DNA of 14,677 bases from Spirochaetia bacterium (GCA_025997755.1 BNVA01000034.1:1-14677); one strand, 5' to 3'. Positions 7,674 to 13,802 are shown, counted from the first letter of the stretch. Notes: a model not told the origin generated them from the letters alone. Numbers and translations are program-made.

Positions 7674-8288
7674 ATGGCACGGGTAATGAAACAACCGCAA
7701 ATGGGACTTACCTTTGAGAAAGTCTGGGCGGCGCTAATGGAATCGCGAGAAAGAATGGAACTTGCGCATGAGGAAACAGAAAAATACCTAAAAGAAATGG
7801 GCGAACGGGTGGACAGGATGTGCGAAAGAGTTGATCGCGTAACCGCAAATGTCGGCGGAATTAACCGCTCGCTTGGAGAACTCATAGAAACACTAATCGC
7901 CGCAAGATTGTGGGAAAAATTTGACGCCTACCCATATAATCTTAAACGTGCATACCAGCGTGTCCCCTTGTTTGATGAAAATAACCGTATTCTTACCGAC
8001 ATAGATATTTTGCTCTTAAACGGCGAGTATGTTATGGCTGTGGAAGTAAAGCGTGAATTAGATGACACAAGAGATGTAGACCGACATTTAAAACGAATGG
8101 AACAGATACTAAAATATCCGCCTGATCAATGTAAAGGAAAAATACTTATCGGAGCAATGGCAGGCGGTATTGTTGATCCCGCTGCAAAAGAGTATGCCCA
8201 CAGAGCCGGTTTTTTTGTATTGGAATTAACAGGCGAATCCGTTAGTCTTGCAGAACCTCCTGCCGGATTTATTCCACGCCAATGGTAA
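7674..8288 (+). CDS. Coiled-coil PD-(D/E)XK nuclease-like protein, copy 2 (204 aa)
   Basis: This is the shortest of the three paralogues. The first 33 residues are identical to copy 1, but the coiled coil lacks two separate 7-residue units (RMELEHE and ELKETGK in copy 1), each an exact 21-bp loss. The nuclease-like core is kept: TDIDILL with D109/D111, and AVEVK with E124 and K126. After the catalytic Lys it has RELDDTRDVDRH, and later DPAAKEYAHRAG, unlike copy 1. It alone has PPDQCKGKILIG. The gene starts 39 bp after the copy 1 stop, behind GGAGGT. The proteins would probably form coiled-coil oligomers, inferred from the heptads. Whether the copies mix or stay separate cannot be told from sequence. 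Confidence 0.85.
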   Translation: MARVMKQPQMGLTFEKVWAALMESRERMELAHEETEKYLKEMGERVDRMCERVDRVTANVGGINRSLGELIETLIAARLWEKFDAYPYNLKRAYQRVPLFDENNRILTDIDILLLNGEYVMAVEVKRELDDTRDVDRHLKRMEQILKYPPDQCKGKILIGAMAGGIVDPAAKEYAHRAGFFVLELTGESVSLAEPPAGFIPRQW

Positions 8289-8294
8289 AACTTT

Positions 8295-8303
8295 TGGTAT
8301 AAT
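8295..8303 (+). promoter_or_regulatory. Extended -10 promoter of nuclease copy 3
   Basis: TGGTATAAT, as for copy 1, starts 7 bp after the copy 2 stop codon. GGAGGT lies 5 bp before the ATG at 8328. Confidence 0.6.
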
Positions 8304-8327
8304 ATAAATATGTTACGGAGGTAGTAT

Positions 8328-8963
8328 ATGGCACGGGTAATGAAACAACCGCAAATGGGACTTACCTTTGAGAAAGTCTGGGCGGCGCTAATGGAATCGC
8401 GAGAAAGAATGGAACTTGCGCATGAACGCATGGAACTCGAACATGAGGAAACAGGAAAATACCTAAAAGAAATGGGCGAACGGGTGGACAGGATGTGCGA
8501 AAGAGTTGATCGCGTAACCGCAAATGTCGGCGGAATTAACCGCTCGCTTGGGGAACTCATAGAAACGCTAATCGCCGCAAGATTGTGGGAAAAATTTGAC
8601 GCCTACCCATATAATCTTAAACGTGCATACCAGCGTCTCCCCCTGTTTGATGAAAATAACCGTATTCTTAGCGACATAGATATTTTGCTCTTAAACGGCG
8701 AGTATGTTATGGCTGTGGAAGTAAAGCGTGAATTGGATGACACAAGAGATGTAGACCGACATTTAAAACGAATGGAACAGATACTAAAATATCCTCCAGC
8801 CGACTGTAAGGGTAAAATATTGCTTGGAGCAATGGCAGGCGGTATTGTTGATCCCGCTGCAAAAGAGTATGCCCACAGAGCCGGTTTTTTTGTATTGGAA
8901 TTAACAGGCGAATCCGTTAGTCTTGCAGAACCTCCTGCCGGATTCATTCCCCGTCAATGGTAA
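8328..8963 (+). CDS. Coiled-coil PD-(D/E)XK nuclease-like protein, copy 3 (211 aa)
   Basis: This copy is intermediate in length. It keeps the RMELEHE heptad of copy 1 but lacks EKELKET. The nuclease motif is intact: SDIDILL with D116/D118, and AVEVK with E131 and K133. It is a mosaic. The patch after the catalytic Lys and the DPAAKEYAHRAG segment match copy 2, whereas 8805-8848 (CKGKILLGAMAGG) and the last ~25 bp with the post-stop sequence match copy 1. This pattern fits gene conversion between copies. It converges on xseA with only 14 bp between the stop codons and no visible terminator, so transcription from either side could run into the other gene. Function is unknown, as for the other copies. 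Confidence 0.85.
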   Translation: MARVMKQPQMGLTFEKVWAALMESRERMELAHERMELEHEETGKYLKEMGERVDRMCERVDRVTANVGGINRSLGELIETLIAARLWEKFDAYPYNLKRAYQRLPLFDENNRILSDIDILLLNGEYVMAVEVKRELDDTRDVDRHLKRMEQILKYPPADCKGKILLGAMAGGIVDPAAKEYAHRAGFFVLELTGESVSLAEPPAGFIPRQW

Positions 8964-8977
8964 AGCCTTGGGAATTT

Positions 8978-10171
8978 TTACCCCTGCAAAACCTTTGCCG
9001 CGAATTCACCTTCTTTTGGGCGTATGGTAAGCAGATCGCCTGAATGAACTTCGCCTGCGGAGCGTATGATTTTTCCTGTGGCGGCATTTACCACGACAGA
9101 GAACCCCCGATCCAAAACTGCTAGAGGGCTTGCCGATTCAAGTGTGGCGTAGGCAAGCTCTATGCGCCGGCGGAATTCGGTTGTGCGTTCTTTTGCGTTT
9201 TCCAACAAGGCTTCTTTCGCGTCGTCAAAACGCAGTAGGCGCGGCTGTAGTATGGCGCGGAAACGCTGTTCAAGGTTGTCAATTTTAAAGGGTTTTATCA
9301 AAAGCATCGCCCGTTCGACCCTTGCGCGTATGCCGTTACACATATCGGCTCTAAATGAACGTATCGCGGTTAATGTTTCCACACGGTTTTCGCTTACAAG
9401 CTCCGCCGCCGCCGACGGTGTGGGAGCGCGCAGATCGCTTGCAAAATCGCAGAGCGCAAAGTCTATCTCGTGTCCCACGGCGCTTATCACCGGAATTTTT
9501 GAGGCGGCAACGGCGCGTACCACAATCTCCTCGGAAAACGGCAGCAGGTCTTCAAGCGAGCCGCCGCCCCGCCCTACGATCATCACATCGGCAATGTTCC
9601 ATTGGTTTGCCTGTTCAATCCGGCGTGCAATGATAGGCGCGGCGTCCGCACCCTGCACCGGAGCCGGAAGAACAATAACACGCAACCCCGAGGCGCGCCG
9701 GCTTAGAATGTTCAAAATATCGTGAATCGCCGCTCCGGTAGGGGAGCTTACCACGGCTACAGTTTCCGGAAAGCGGGGAATGGCGCGCTTACGATCCTTG
9801 TCGAATAAGCCTTCCTCCGCCAAAATCCGTTTTCGCCGTTCCAGCATGGCAAGAATGTCGCCTTCACCGGCAAGCTCCATACGCTCGCAGATCATCTGGT
9901 AGCTTCCGCGCAGAGCGTAGACGGAAATACGCCCGCTCACTTTTACAAGGTTTCCGTCTTTCGGGGCAAACCCCAAACCGCGAAGGCTGTTTTTAAACAT
10001 CACGCCGGAGAGCGCGGCTTGGGCATCCTTCAACGTAAAATAAAAATGTCCGGTACTGGACGGCTTGCAGTTGGAAAGCTCACCTTCCACAGAAACCTTG
10101 CTGAACCCCTCCTCAAGAGAGCGTTTTATAAGTTCAGTTATCTCCGATACCGAATATTTTTTTTCATCCAC
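8978..10171 (-). CDS. xseA: Exodeoxyribonuclease VII large subunit (XseA)
   Basis: At 397 residues this is a slightly short XseA (E. coli has 456). With XseB it degrades single-stranded DNA from both ends in the cytoplasm during repair. An OB-fold occupies ~5-100 (VEGELSNCKPSSTGHFYFTLKD). The catalytic domain follows with VAVVSSPTGAAIHDIL, IVGRGGGSLEDL and VISAVGHEIDFALCDFASD. D151, R201, H234 and D237 correspond, with a constant offset of 4, to the E. coli residues I recall as essential (D155, R205, H238, D241). A coiled-coil-like region covers ~260-345, ending in a C-terminal segment with LDRGFSVV. It starts at GTG 10171; an ATG at 10167 is out of frame, and the Shine-Dalgarno is weak. It lies 26 bp after the flagellar gene and is probably co-transcribed with it. 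No xseB is nearby; its usual downstream place is taken by the convergent nuclease array. Confidence 0.96.
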   Translation of the reverse strand: MDEKKYSVSEITELIKRSLEEGFSKVSVEGELSNCKPSSTGHFYFTLKDAQAALSGVMFKNSLRGLGFAPKDGNLVKVSGRISVYALRGSYQMICERMELAGEGDILAMLERRKRILAEEGLFDKDRKRAIPRFPETVAVVSSPTGAAIHDILNILSRRASGLRVIVLPAPVQGADAAPIIARRIEQANQWNIADVMIVGRGGGSLEDLLPFSEEIVVRAVAASKIPVISAVGHEIDFALCDFASDLRAPTPSAAAELVSENRVETLTAIRSFRADMCNGIRARVERAMLLIKPFKIDNLEQRFRAILQPRLLRFDDAKEALLENAKERTTEFRRRIELAYATLESASPLAVLDRGFSVVVNAATGKIIRSAGEVHSGDLLTIRPKEGEFAAKVLQG

Positions 10172-10197
10172 AGTTTATGGTATCATTTCTGAGCTCT

Positions 10198-11043
10198 CTA
10201 ACCTACCCTCGCTACCTGATTGATTAAGGTACCCAGCATAGAGTCGCCGGATTGAATCACTTTTTGGTTTGCCTCGTAGGCGCGGTTTACCTCGATAAGA
10301 TGCACCATCTCCAGCACCGGATCGACATTCGATGCTTCGGCAAAACCCTGAACGACACGCGGACGTACATCAAGCTCCATAAGCTGAGCCTCGCCGGAGG
10401 TGTCGGTCGAACGGTAAAGGTTAGACCCCTGTTTTTCAAGAAAGCGGTCAATATCAAAATCAACAATTTTTAATGTATCCAAAAGAACCGTATCGTCCCA
10501 AGTATTGCGCTCGCGATCAACAAGCTCATCGTCGGCATAATCAGCGTTAATCCAAACATTTCCGGCTTTATCAACTTGAAAATTATTCGCCTTAACCCTT
10601 AAACGGCCGTTTTCACCAAGCACAGGGTAACCCTCTTTTGTTTCAAGAAAACCCTCCTTGCCAAGCACAAAAGTCCCGTTACGAGTGTAACGCTCCCCAT
10701 AAGGCGTTTCAACGGCAAAAAAACCCTTACCGTCAAGCGCCATATCAAAATCGCTGCCCGTCTCTTTCATCGCGCCCTGCTGAAAATCCGTCCAAAGTTC
10801 GTTAAACTCCACCCCCGTCCCCAGCTTGCCGATTATCGGCGCAACATCCGCGGAGCCAAAAGGATGCCTGTAAACCCCATCGTCCTCCATGCGCCGCATC
10901 AGCATTTCAGGAAACGCCTTGTGAATGGTAACATCCTTCTTGTAGCCGTCGGTATCAACATTCGATAAATTATTCGACGCCGCATCAAGCCGCCACTGCT
11001 GCGCCCTCATACCGCTCGCACCCGTAAACCAAGTCCTTATCAT
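10198..11043 (-). CDS. flgF: Flagellar basal-body rod protein, FlgF/FlgG family
   Basis: The protein is 281 residues from ATG 11043, which has GGGAGG 4 bp upstream; an in-frame TTG at 11055 is less likely. FlgF and FlgG form the rod connecting the flagellar motor to the hook, in the periplasm for spirochaetes. The N-terminal rod domain has TGASGM and NNLSNVDTDGYKKD. The middle has MALDGKGFFAVETPYGERYTRNG. The C-terminal domain has QGFAEASNVDPVLEMVHLI, then NRAYEANQKVIQ and an MLGTLINQ end. Length and the long middle part suit the spirochaetal protein usually paired with FlgG, hence flgF rather than flgG, but the split is uncertain without alignment. The usual flgG partner is not adjacent; xseA follows instead. 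Confidence 0.85.
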   Translation of the reverse strand: MIRTWFTGASGMRAQQWRLDAASNNLSNVDTDGYKKDVTIHKAFPEMLMRRMEDDGVYRHPFGSADVAPIIGKLGTGVEFNELWTDFQQGAMKETGSDFDMALDGKGFFAVETPYGERYTRNGTFVLGKEGFLETKEGYPVLGENGRLRVKANNFQVDKAGNVWINADYADDELVDRERNTWDDTVLLDTLKIVDFDIDRFLEKQGSNLYRSTDTSGEAQLMELDVRPRVVQGFAEASNVDPVLEMVHLIEVNRAYEANQKVIQSGDSMLGTLINQVARVG

Positions 11044-11073
11044 AAAACCTCCCAAATTCTTTACTAGGTTTTA

Positions 11074-11113
11074 AGGGGGTTCACCCCCTGCGCTCCATAA
11101 ACCGCTGCGCGGT
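11074..11113. repeat. Paired palindromes, REP-like intergenic element
   Basis: Two hairpins lie side by side: AGGGGG-TTCA-CCCCCT (11074-11089) and ACCGC-TGC-GCGGT (11101-11113). Neither is followed by a T tract, so terminator function is unlikely. A related GGGGGTTCACC string occurs at ~3069-3079. They resemble dispersed palindromic elements and mark the border between flgF and the accessory island. Confidence 0.5.
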
Positions 11114-11120
11114 GTTATTA

Positions 11121-11181
11121 CGCTACCCCCGCATTTTTCGCGTATAGTTAATGTATCGGAAAAAAGAGAAGGCGGAATTAT
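11121..11181 (+). repeat. Dispersed repeat, copy A
   Basis: These 61 bp match 13744-13802 except for two single-base indels and two substitutions. The repeat covers the region upstream of, and the first codons of, an antitoxin gene (see 11147-11248 and 13762-13979), including the common segment GTATCGGAAAAAA. Confidence 0.9.
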
Positions 11182-11248
11182 CGAAAAATTGGAGAATATA
11201 CCGTCTTACCACACAATCTCCCGTTGCCCTAAAATAATTACCTTGTGA
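11147..11248 (+). pseudogene. Antitoxin gene remnant (5' part)
   Basis: The frame reads VSEKREGGIIEK and ends ...CPKIITL with a stop at 11246-11248. The paralogous antitoxin remnant at 13762-13979 begins VSEKIEGGIIKD and continues KIKITITL. The start region is nearly identical at the DNA level, but the middle is degraded and the DNA-binding and C-terminal part is missing. No convincing start codon is present. An alternative ATG at 11151 in another frame gives only 28 codons. It is read as a dead copy lying directly before a different antitoxin gene. Confidence 0.5.
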
Positions 11249-11277
11249 ATTTTGAATATTTGAGGTAATTTCAATGT

Positions 11278-11634
11278 ATGATAACGATTGAACAAACGGT
11301 CGCGGTGCCGGAAAACCGACATGTTAATTTTGACGTTACACTGCCAGATACATTTCCGACCGGACAGGTTAGAGTTGCAGTAAACTTTATGCCGGAGAAT
11401 GGTGCATCGAAGTCCGACCCTGTACTGGAAAAAGTACTTGAAGAAGGCAAAAAAATATGGACATATAATGACACACACCCCGAAGAAGTTTCTAAAGCTG
11501 TTAACGCTATTCGTGGTTGCCTGAAAGGTAGCAACGCTTTTGGCGGTCTTGACGGTGTTATGTACCAACGTCAAATTCGTGATGAGTGGGAAGACCGGCT
11601 TGTAAAAATGGGACTGTCCAACAATGCGGATTGA
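11278..11634 (+). CDS. Antitoxin-like protein paired with a broken PIN toxin
   Basis: This 118-residue protein opens with a short beta region (TIEQTVAVPENRHVNFDVTLP) typical of small antitoxins that accompany PIN toxins. A charged helical C-terminus (YQRQIRDEWEDRL) would wrap the toxin. The exact family is not recognised with certainty. GAGGT lies 12 bp before the ATG at 11278. An overlapping ATG at 11274 reaches a stop after five codons and might couple translation. The 3' end overlaps the next frame (start at 11624) by 11 bp, the usual arrangement of a type II toxin-antitoxin operon. Because the toxin has lost its N-terminal half, this antitoxin is probably an orphan. It appears intact. Confidence 0.65.
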   Translation: MITIEQTVAVPENRHVNFDVTLPDTFPTGQVRVAVNFMPENGASKSDPVLEKVLEEGKKIWTYNDTHPEEVSKAVNAIRGCLKGSNAFGGLDGVMYQRQIRDEWEDRLVKMGLSNNAD

Positions 11635-11827
11635 AGAATTATTTATCCCCAAAATGACCGAATCAATCGAAGAAGAAACCATACAAATCCGCCGACAAAC
11701 AAAACTCAAACTGCCTGATGCAATAATCGCGGCTACTGCAATAATGTTAAACGCAGAACTTGTAACTACTGATGAGCATTTTTTGGGATGCAAGTATCCA
11801 AAATTGCAAGTGATGGCAGTGGCGTAA
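11624..11827 (+). pseudogene. VapC-type PIN toxin with 5' deletion
   Basis: Only 67 codons remain of a normal ~130-residue PIN-domain ribonuclease. The C-terminal half is clear: IEEETIQIRRQTKLKLPDAIIAATA, with the acidic D32, followed by LVTTDEHF with D50. The N-terminal half, which would contain the first catalytic Asp (DTN-type motif) and the conserved Glu, is missing. The start codon overlaps the antitoxin end as in intact operons, and MRIEE runs straight into the late helix, so an internal in-frame deletion of ~60 codons is the simplest explanation. It should lack RNase activity. It could still be expressed as a short peptide that binds the antitoxin. Confidence 0.75.
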
Positions 11828-11905
11828 CTGATTGAAGTTGCAAAGCCGCGTAAGCCCCTATTTTCACCTGCCCCTTACAATTACAAAAAGTGCAGAGCTA
11901 TTTAA

Positions 11906-12127
11906 GGTTTTGAAGACTGGTTTCTGCCAAGCAAAGACGAGCTTGACCTCATGTATAGAAATCTAAAGGCGAAAGGTTTGGGCGAATTGAGCGGTTGGTA
12001 CTAGTCTTCGTCGCAGTACTATAGTAATTCCTTCGCATGGAATCAGAATTTCAGTGATGGCATACAGTACGGCGACTTCTACAACAAGAACAGTGCAAGT
12101 TGTGTCAGGGCTATGCGGGATTTTTAG
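11906..12127 (+). pseudogene. Lcl/DUF1566 C-terminal domain fragment with an in-frame amber codon
   Basis: The frame reads EDWFLPSKDELDLMYRNLK, then GLGELSGWY, TAG (12002-12004), SSSQYYSNSFAW, and ends SCVRAMRDF before a stop at 12125-12127. This is the C-terminal part of the Lcl/DUF1566 fold, a C-type-lectin-like domain common in surface proteins, where WYWSSS is the usual text. The TAG therefore replaces a Trp codon. A stop at 11903-11905 precedes the fragment and no start codon is seen, so N-terminal sequence is lost. The region 11828-11905 before it holds nothing I can identify. Recent inactivation is likely, since everything else in the frame is kept. Confidence 0.75.
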
Positions 12128-12193
12128 CCATTTAACCATTTGTATTTACCGCAAAAGAAAACGGTGTGGATGTATTAAAAGAGGAATATAAAC

Positions 12194-12565
12194 CTATTGA
12201 GTACGGAATGGAAGAATATGGATACGGGTTTTATGTATATCTATGGTAACAAGGGCACCTTGCTCAATTTCGTTTTTCAAATTGACGAGTGCGTTATAAA
12301 CAGCTTCAAGGAGTTTTTCAGGACGGGCATCGGCGGCGCGAATCTGAATAACGCTAGGCGCGGTTGCTTTGGTAAGGCTAAGAATATCGCCAAAATCCAA
12401 ATCCCGCGTGAGTATAGTGTAGTCCTGCGCTTTTGCATAGGACATAATCTCAATATCCTGGGCATTGGCTTCCCCTATGGTATTCCAATGTACTGCGGGA
12501 ATGTCTCGCTGAGAAAGCATACCCGCCCAACGAAAGGCAAGATTCATATCAACAAGGATTTTCAT
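12194..12565 (-). CDS. DUF5615 PIN-like toxin
   Basis: The 123-residue protein matches the DUF5615 family of PIN-like proteins, putative ribonuclease toxins. The N-terminus is MKILVDMNL with the acidic D6. AVHWNTIGEANAQDIEIM, the hallmark ILTRDLDFGD (D55, D57) and PSVIQIRA follow, and it ends at ILPFRTQ. All expected acidic residues are present and length is normal, so it is likely intact. It starts 6 bp after a DUF433 gene, the standard antitoxin-toxin order for this pair. It is the only toxin-antitoxin pair in the island that looks complete. The RNA target is unknown. Confidence 0.88.
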   Translation of the reverse strand: MKILVDMNLAFRWAGMLSQRDIPAVHWNTIGEANAQDIEIMSYAKAQDYTILTRDLDFGDILSLTKATAPSVIQIRAADARPEKLLEAVYNALVNLKNEIEQGALVTIDIHKTRIHILPFRTQ

Positions 12566-12571
12566 GGGATA

Positions 12572-12850
12572 TTACATGCCAACAAGGTCAATTTCGCGGC
12601 CTTCCGCGAGCCACGCGGCGTATTGCATAGCCTGCAGAATATCTTCGCGTTCAAGCCACGGATAATCCACAAGAAGCTCATCAATAGTTTCACCGGAACC
12701 AAGCTGGGAAAGTATTACTCCAACTGTTGTTCTCATTCCCCTGATGCAGGGTTTGCCGCCCATAACAAGCGGATCTGCGGTAATACGGTCGAATATATCA
12801 ACAATGGTAAGTGCCGGTATGGATTCTCTCGTCTGTTGCAGTGTGTTCAT
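12572..12850 (-). CDS. DUF433 antitoxin
   Basis: From ATG 12850 the protein has 92 residues. It contains the DUF433 signature: RITADPLVMGGKPCIRGMR (residues ~22-40), then TIDELLVDYPWLEREDILQAMQYA, a helix-turn-helix-like antitoxin domain that usually accompanies DUF5615 toxins. The frame can be extended to a TTG at 12868, but ATG 12850 gives the normal length; no clear Shine-Dalgarno is visible for either. It is followed 6 bp later by the DUF5615 toxin. Its 5' end lies back to back with the secreted-protein gene starting at 12898, so the two promoters must share less than 50 bp. Autoregulation is expected for such pairs but is not visible here. Confidence 0.88.
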   Translation of the reverse strand: MNTLQQTRESIPALTIVDIFDRITADPLVMGGKPCIRGMRTTVGVILSQLGSGETIDELLVDYPWLEREDILQAMQYAAWLAEGREIDLVGM

Positions 12851-12897
12851 AAGCCAAGTATGACACAAACCAAAAAATGGTACAAGGAGTGTACAAG

Positions 12898-13323
12898 ATG
12901 AGAAAGTTTATATTTATTTTTACGTTTGTAGTTTTGTGTGCAAATTCTTATGCCCAATCCGCAGACCCATTCACCAAAGCCCACTGGCAGGGACGCATAA
13001 ATTACAAAGACACAAGCGGCGTACAACACAGCGATCTCTACGAACTAATCCTTGTACTAAACGGCACCTGCATTGTTACCGTAACAACAAAAGAAAACGG
13101 CGAGGAAGTCTTTCAAGACGGCGATGGGATGTGGTCATTCGATGAAAACTTTTTTCGTATCGAGTGTGATTTTATCGATCCGGTTATTGAGCGGCTGCCG
13201 TCAATAAACTTGGTCAGCGTCTATCAATTTGACGCGCTCAAAAACCGTTTTACGTTGTTGGTAAAACCGTATCCGGACGCAAAGAACAACATGAAAGTGT
13301 CGTTTAACAAAGTTGATGATTGA
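12898..13323 (+). CDS. Secreted protein of unknown function
   Basis: From ATG 12898, which has AAGGAG 8 bp upstream (12884-12889), the protein is 141 residues. It has a clear type I signal peptide: MRK, the hydrophobic FIFIFTFVVLC, then ANSYA with cleavage expected before Gln20. An in-frame ATG at 12877 is a poorer start. The mature part is ~122 residues and appears mostly beta, with a run of predicted strands (LYELILVLNGTCIVTVTT, FRIECDF, FTLLVKPY). This could suit a small lipocalin-like barrel, but no family motif is recognised. It stands alone, divergent from the DUF433/DUF5615 pair. A periplasmic or exported location is inferred from the signal peptide. Confidence 0.75.
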   Translation: MRKFIFIFTFVVLCANSYAQSADPFTKAHWQGRINYKDTSGVQHSDLYELILVLNGTCIVTVTTKENGEEVFQDGDGMWSFDENFFRIECDFIDPVIERLPSINLVSVYQFDALKNRFTLLVKPYPDAKNNMKVSFNKVDD

Positions 13324-13373
13324 CGTTGTAAAGCAGAAATGTTTTGCGGCTCATCATAGAAGGATTGTATTGA

Positions 13374-13679
13374 TTCTTCATAAACAATAACGCTAAGGGG
13401 ACATATAGGGAGAAAACCACGAATGTGGGGAGTTTATCATCCAATCAGTGGAGTTTATACGATATGTACGGCAACGTATTGGAGTGGTGTTGGGACTGGT
13501 ACGGCGGCTACCGCATGGCGGAGCAGACCGATCCTGCGGGTGCTGCTTCGGGGTCTAGCTGCGTGTATCGTGGCGGTAGTTGGTACAGGGGCGCCTCGTA
13601 CTTGCGGGCGGCGAAGCGGAACGGCGACGATCCGAATATCTGGGACAGCAACATCGGGTTTCGTCTTGTTCGCCCATGA
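13374..13679 (+). pseudogene. Headless FGE-sulfatase (SUMF1-type) C-terminal cassette
   Basis: The open frame after a stop at 13371-13373 encodes the C-terminal third of a formylglycine-generating-enzyme domain: TTNVGSLSSNQW, SLYDMYGNVLEWCWDWYGGY, DPAGAASGSS, VYRGGSWYRGASYLRAAKRN, and SNIGFRLVRP followed by TGA. About 150 or more N-terminal residues are missing. The only start in frame is a GTG at 13425, without a good Shine-Dalgarno, so it is read as a fragment or silent cassette. The part after RGGSW lies where FGE-type diversity-generating retroelement targets, such as T. denticola TvpA, are mutagenised. Its codons deviate at Asn-rich positions mainly in ways that A-to-N changes of AAC would give. 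No reverse transcriptase or template repeat is present here. It does not preserve enough for enzyme activity. Confidence 0.75.
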
Positions 13680-13743
13680 GTTCTGCCATAGATGTTTTAA
13701 AAAGGAAAAGTCCAATTATTGTTTTATCTATAGTATGGTTGTG

Positions 13744-13802
13744 CGCTACCCCGCATTTTTCGTGTATAGTTATGTATCGGAAAAAATAGAAGGCGGAATT
13801 AT
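13744..13802 (+). repeat. Dispersed repeat, copy B
   Basis: This is the second copy of the ~60-bp repeat at 11121-11181. It ends within the first codons of the antitoxin remnant at 13762, and similarity stops right after GGCGGAATTAT. Confidence 0.9.

Larger units (their letters stand above)
6944..8975 (+). repeat. Tandem triplication of a promoter-plus-gene unit
   Basis: Three direct repeats each hold a TATAAT promoter, the segment ATGTTACGGAGGTAGTAT, and one nuclease-like gene. Start-to-start distances are 696 and 654 bp; the 42-bp difference equals the two 21-bp segments missing from copy 2. Sequence after the stop codons of copies 1 and 3 is the same (TAAAGCCTTGGG), which marks the original right boundary next to xseA. 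The high DNA similarity implies recent duplication or continuing conversion. Confidence 0.95.

Noticed and set aside
9162..9725. Plus-strand 187-codon ORF opposite xseA
   Set aside because: It is the antisense shadow of a well-conserved gene.
11074..11089. Terminator reading of the AGGGGG/CCCCCT hairpin
   Set aside because: No T tract follows on either strand, so a palindromic repeat is the better description.
11206..11793. Minus-strand ORF of 195 codons opposite the antitoxin and PIN fragment
   Set aside because: It is a shadow of the plus-strand genes, rich in Ile, Phe and Cys as expected from antisense reading.
12136..12249. Plus-strand frame PFVFTAKENGVDVLKEEY... ending GFYVYLW just after the Lcl fragment
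   Set aside because: It has no start codon, and it overlaps the 3' end of the DUF5615 gene on the other strand. The composition looks protein-like, but no family is recognised and 38 codons are too few to claim.
12197..12901. Plus-strand ORF of 234 codons across the DUF433/DUF5615 pair
   Set aside because: It is the antisense shadow of two clearly recognised minus-strand genes and has no family features.
11828..13740. Integron attC recombination sites
   Set aside because: T. denticola has an integron, and the cassette-like content suggested one. I found no convincing paired core sites (RYYYAAC/GTTRRRY) flanking the modules, and no integrase is present.
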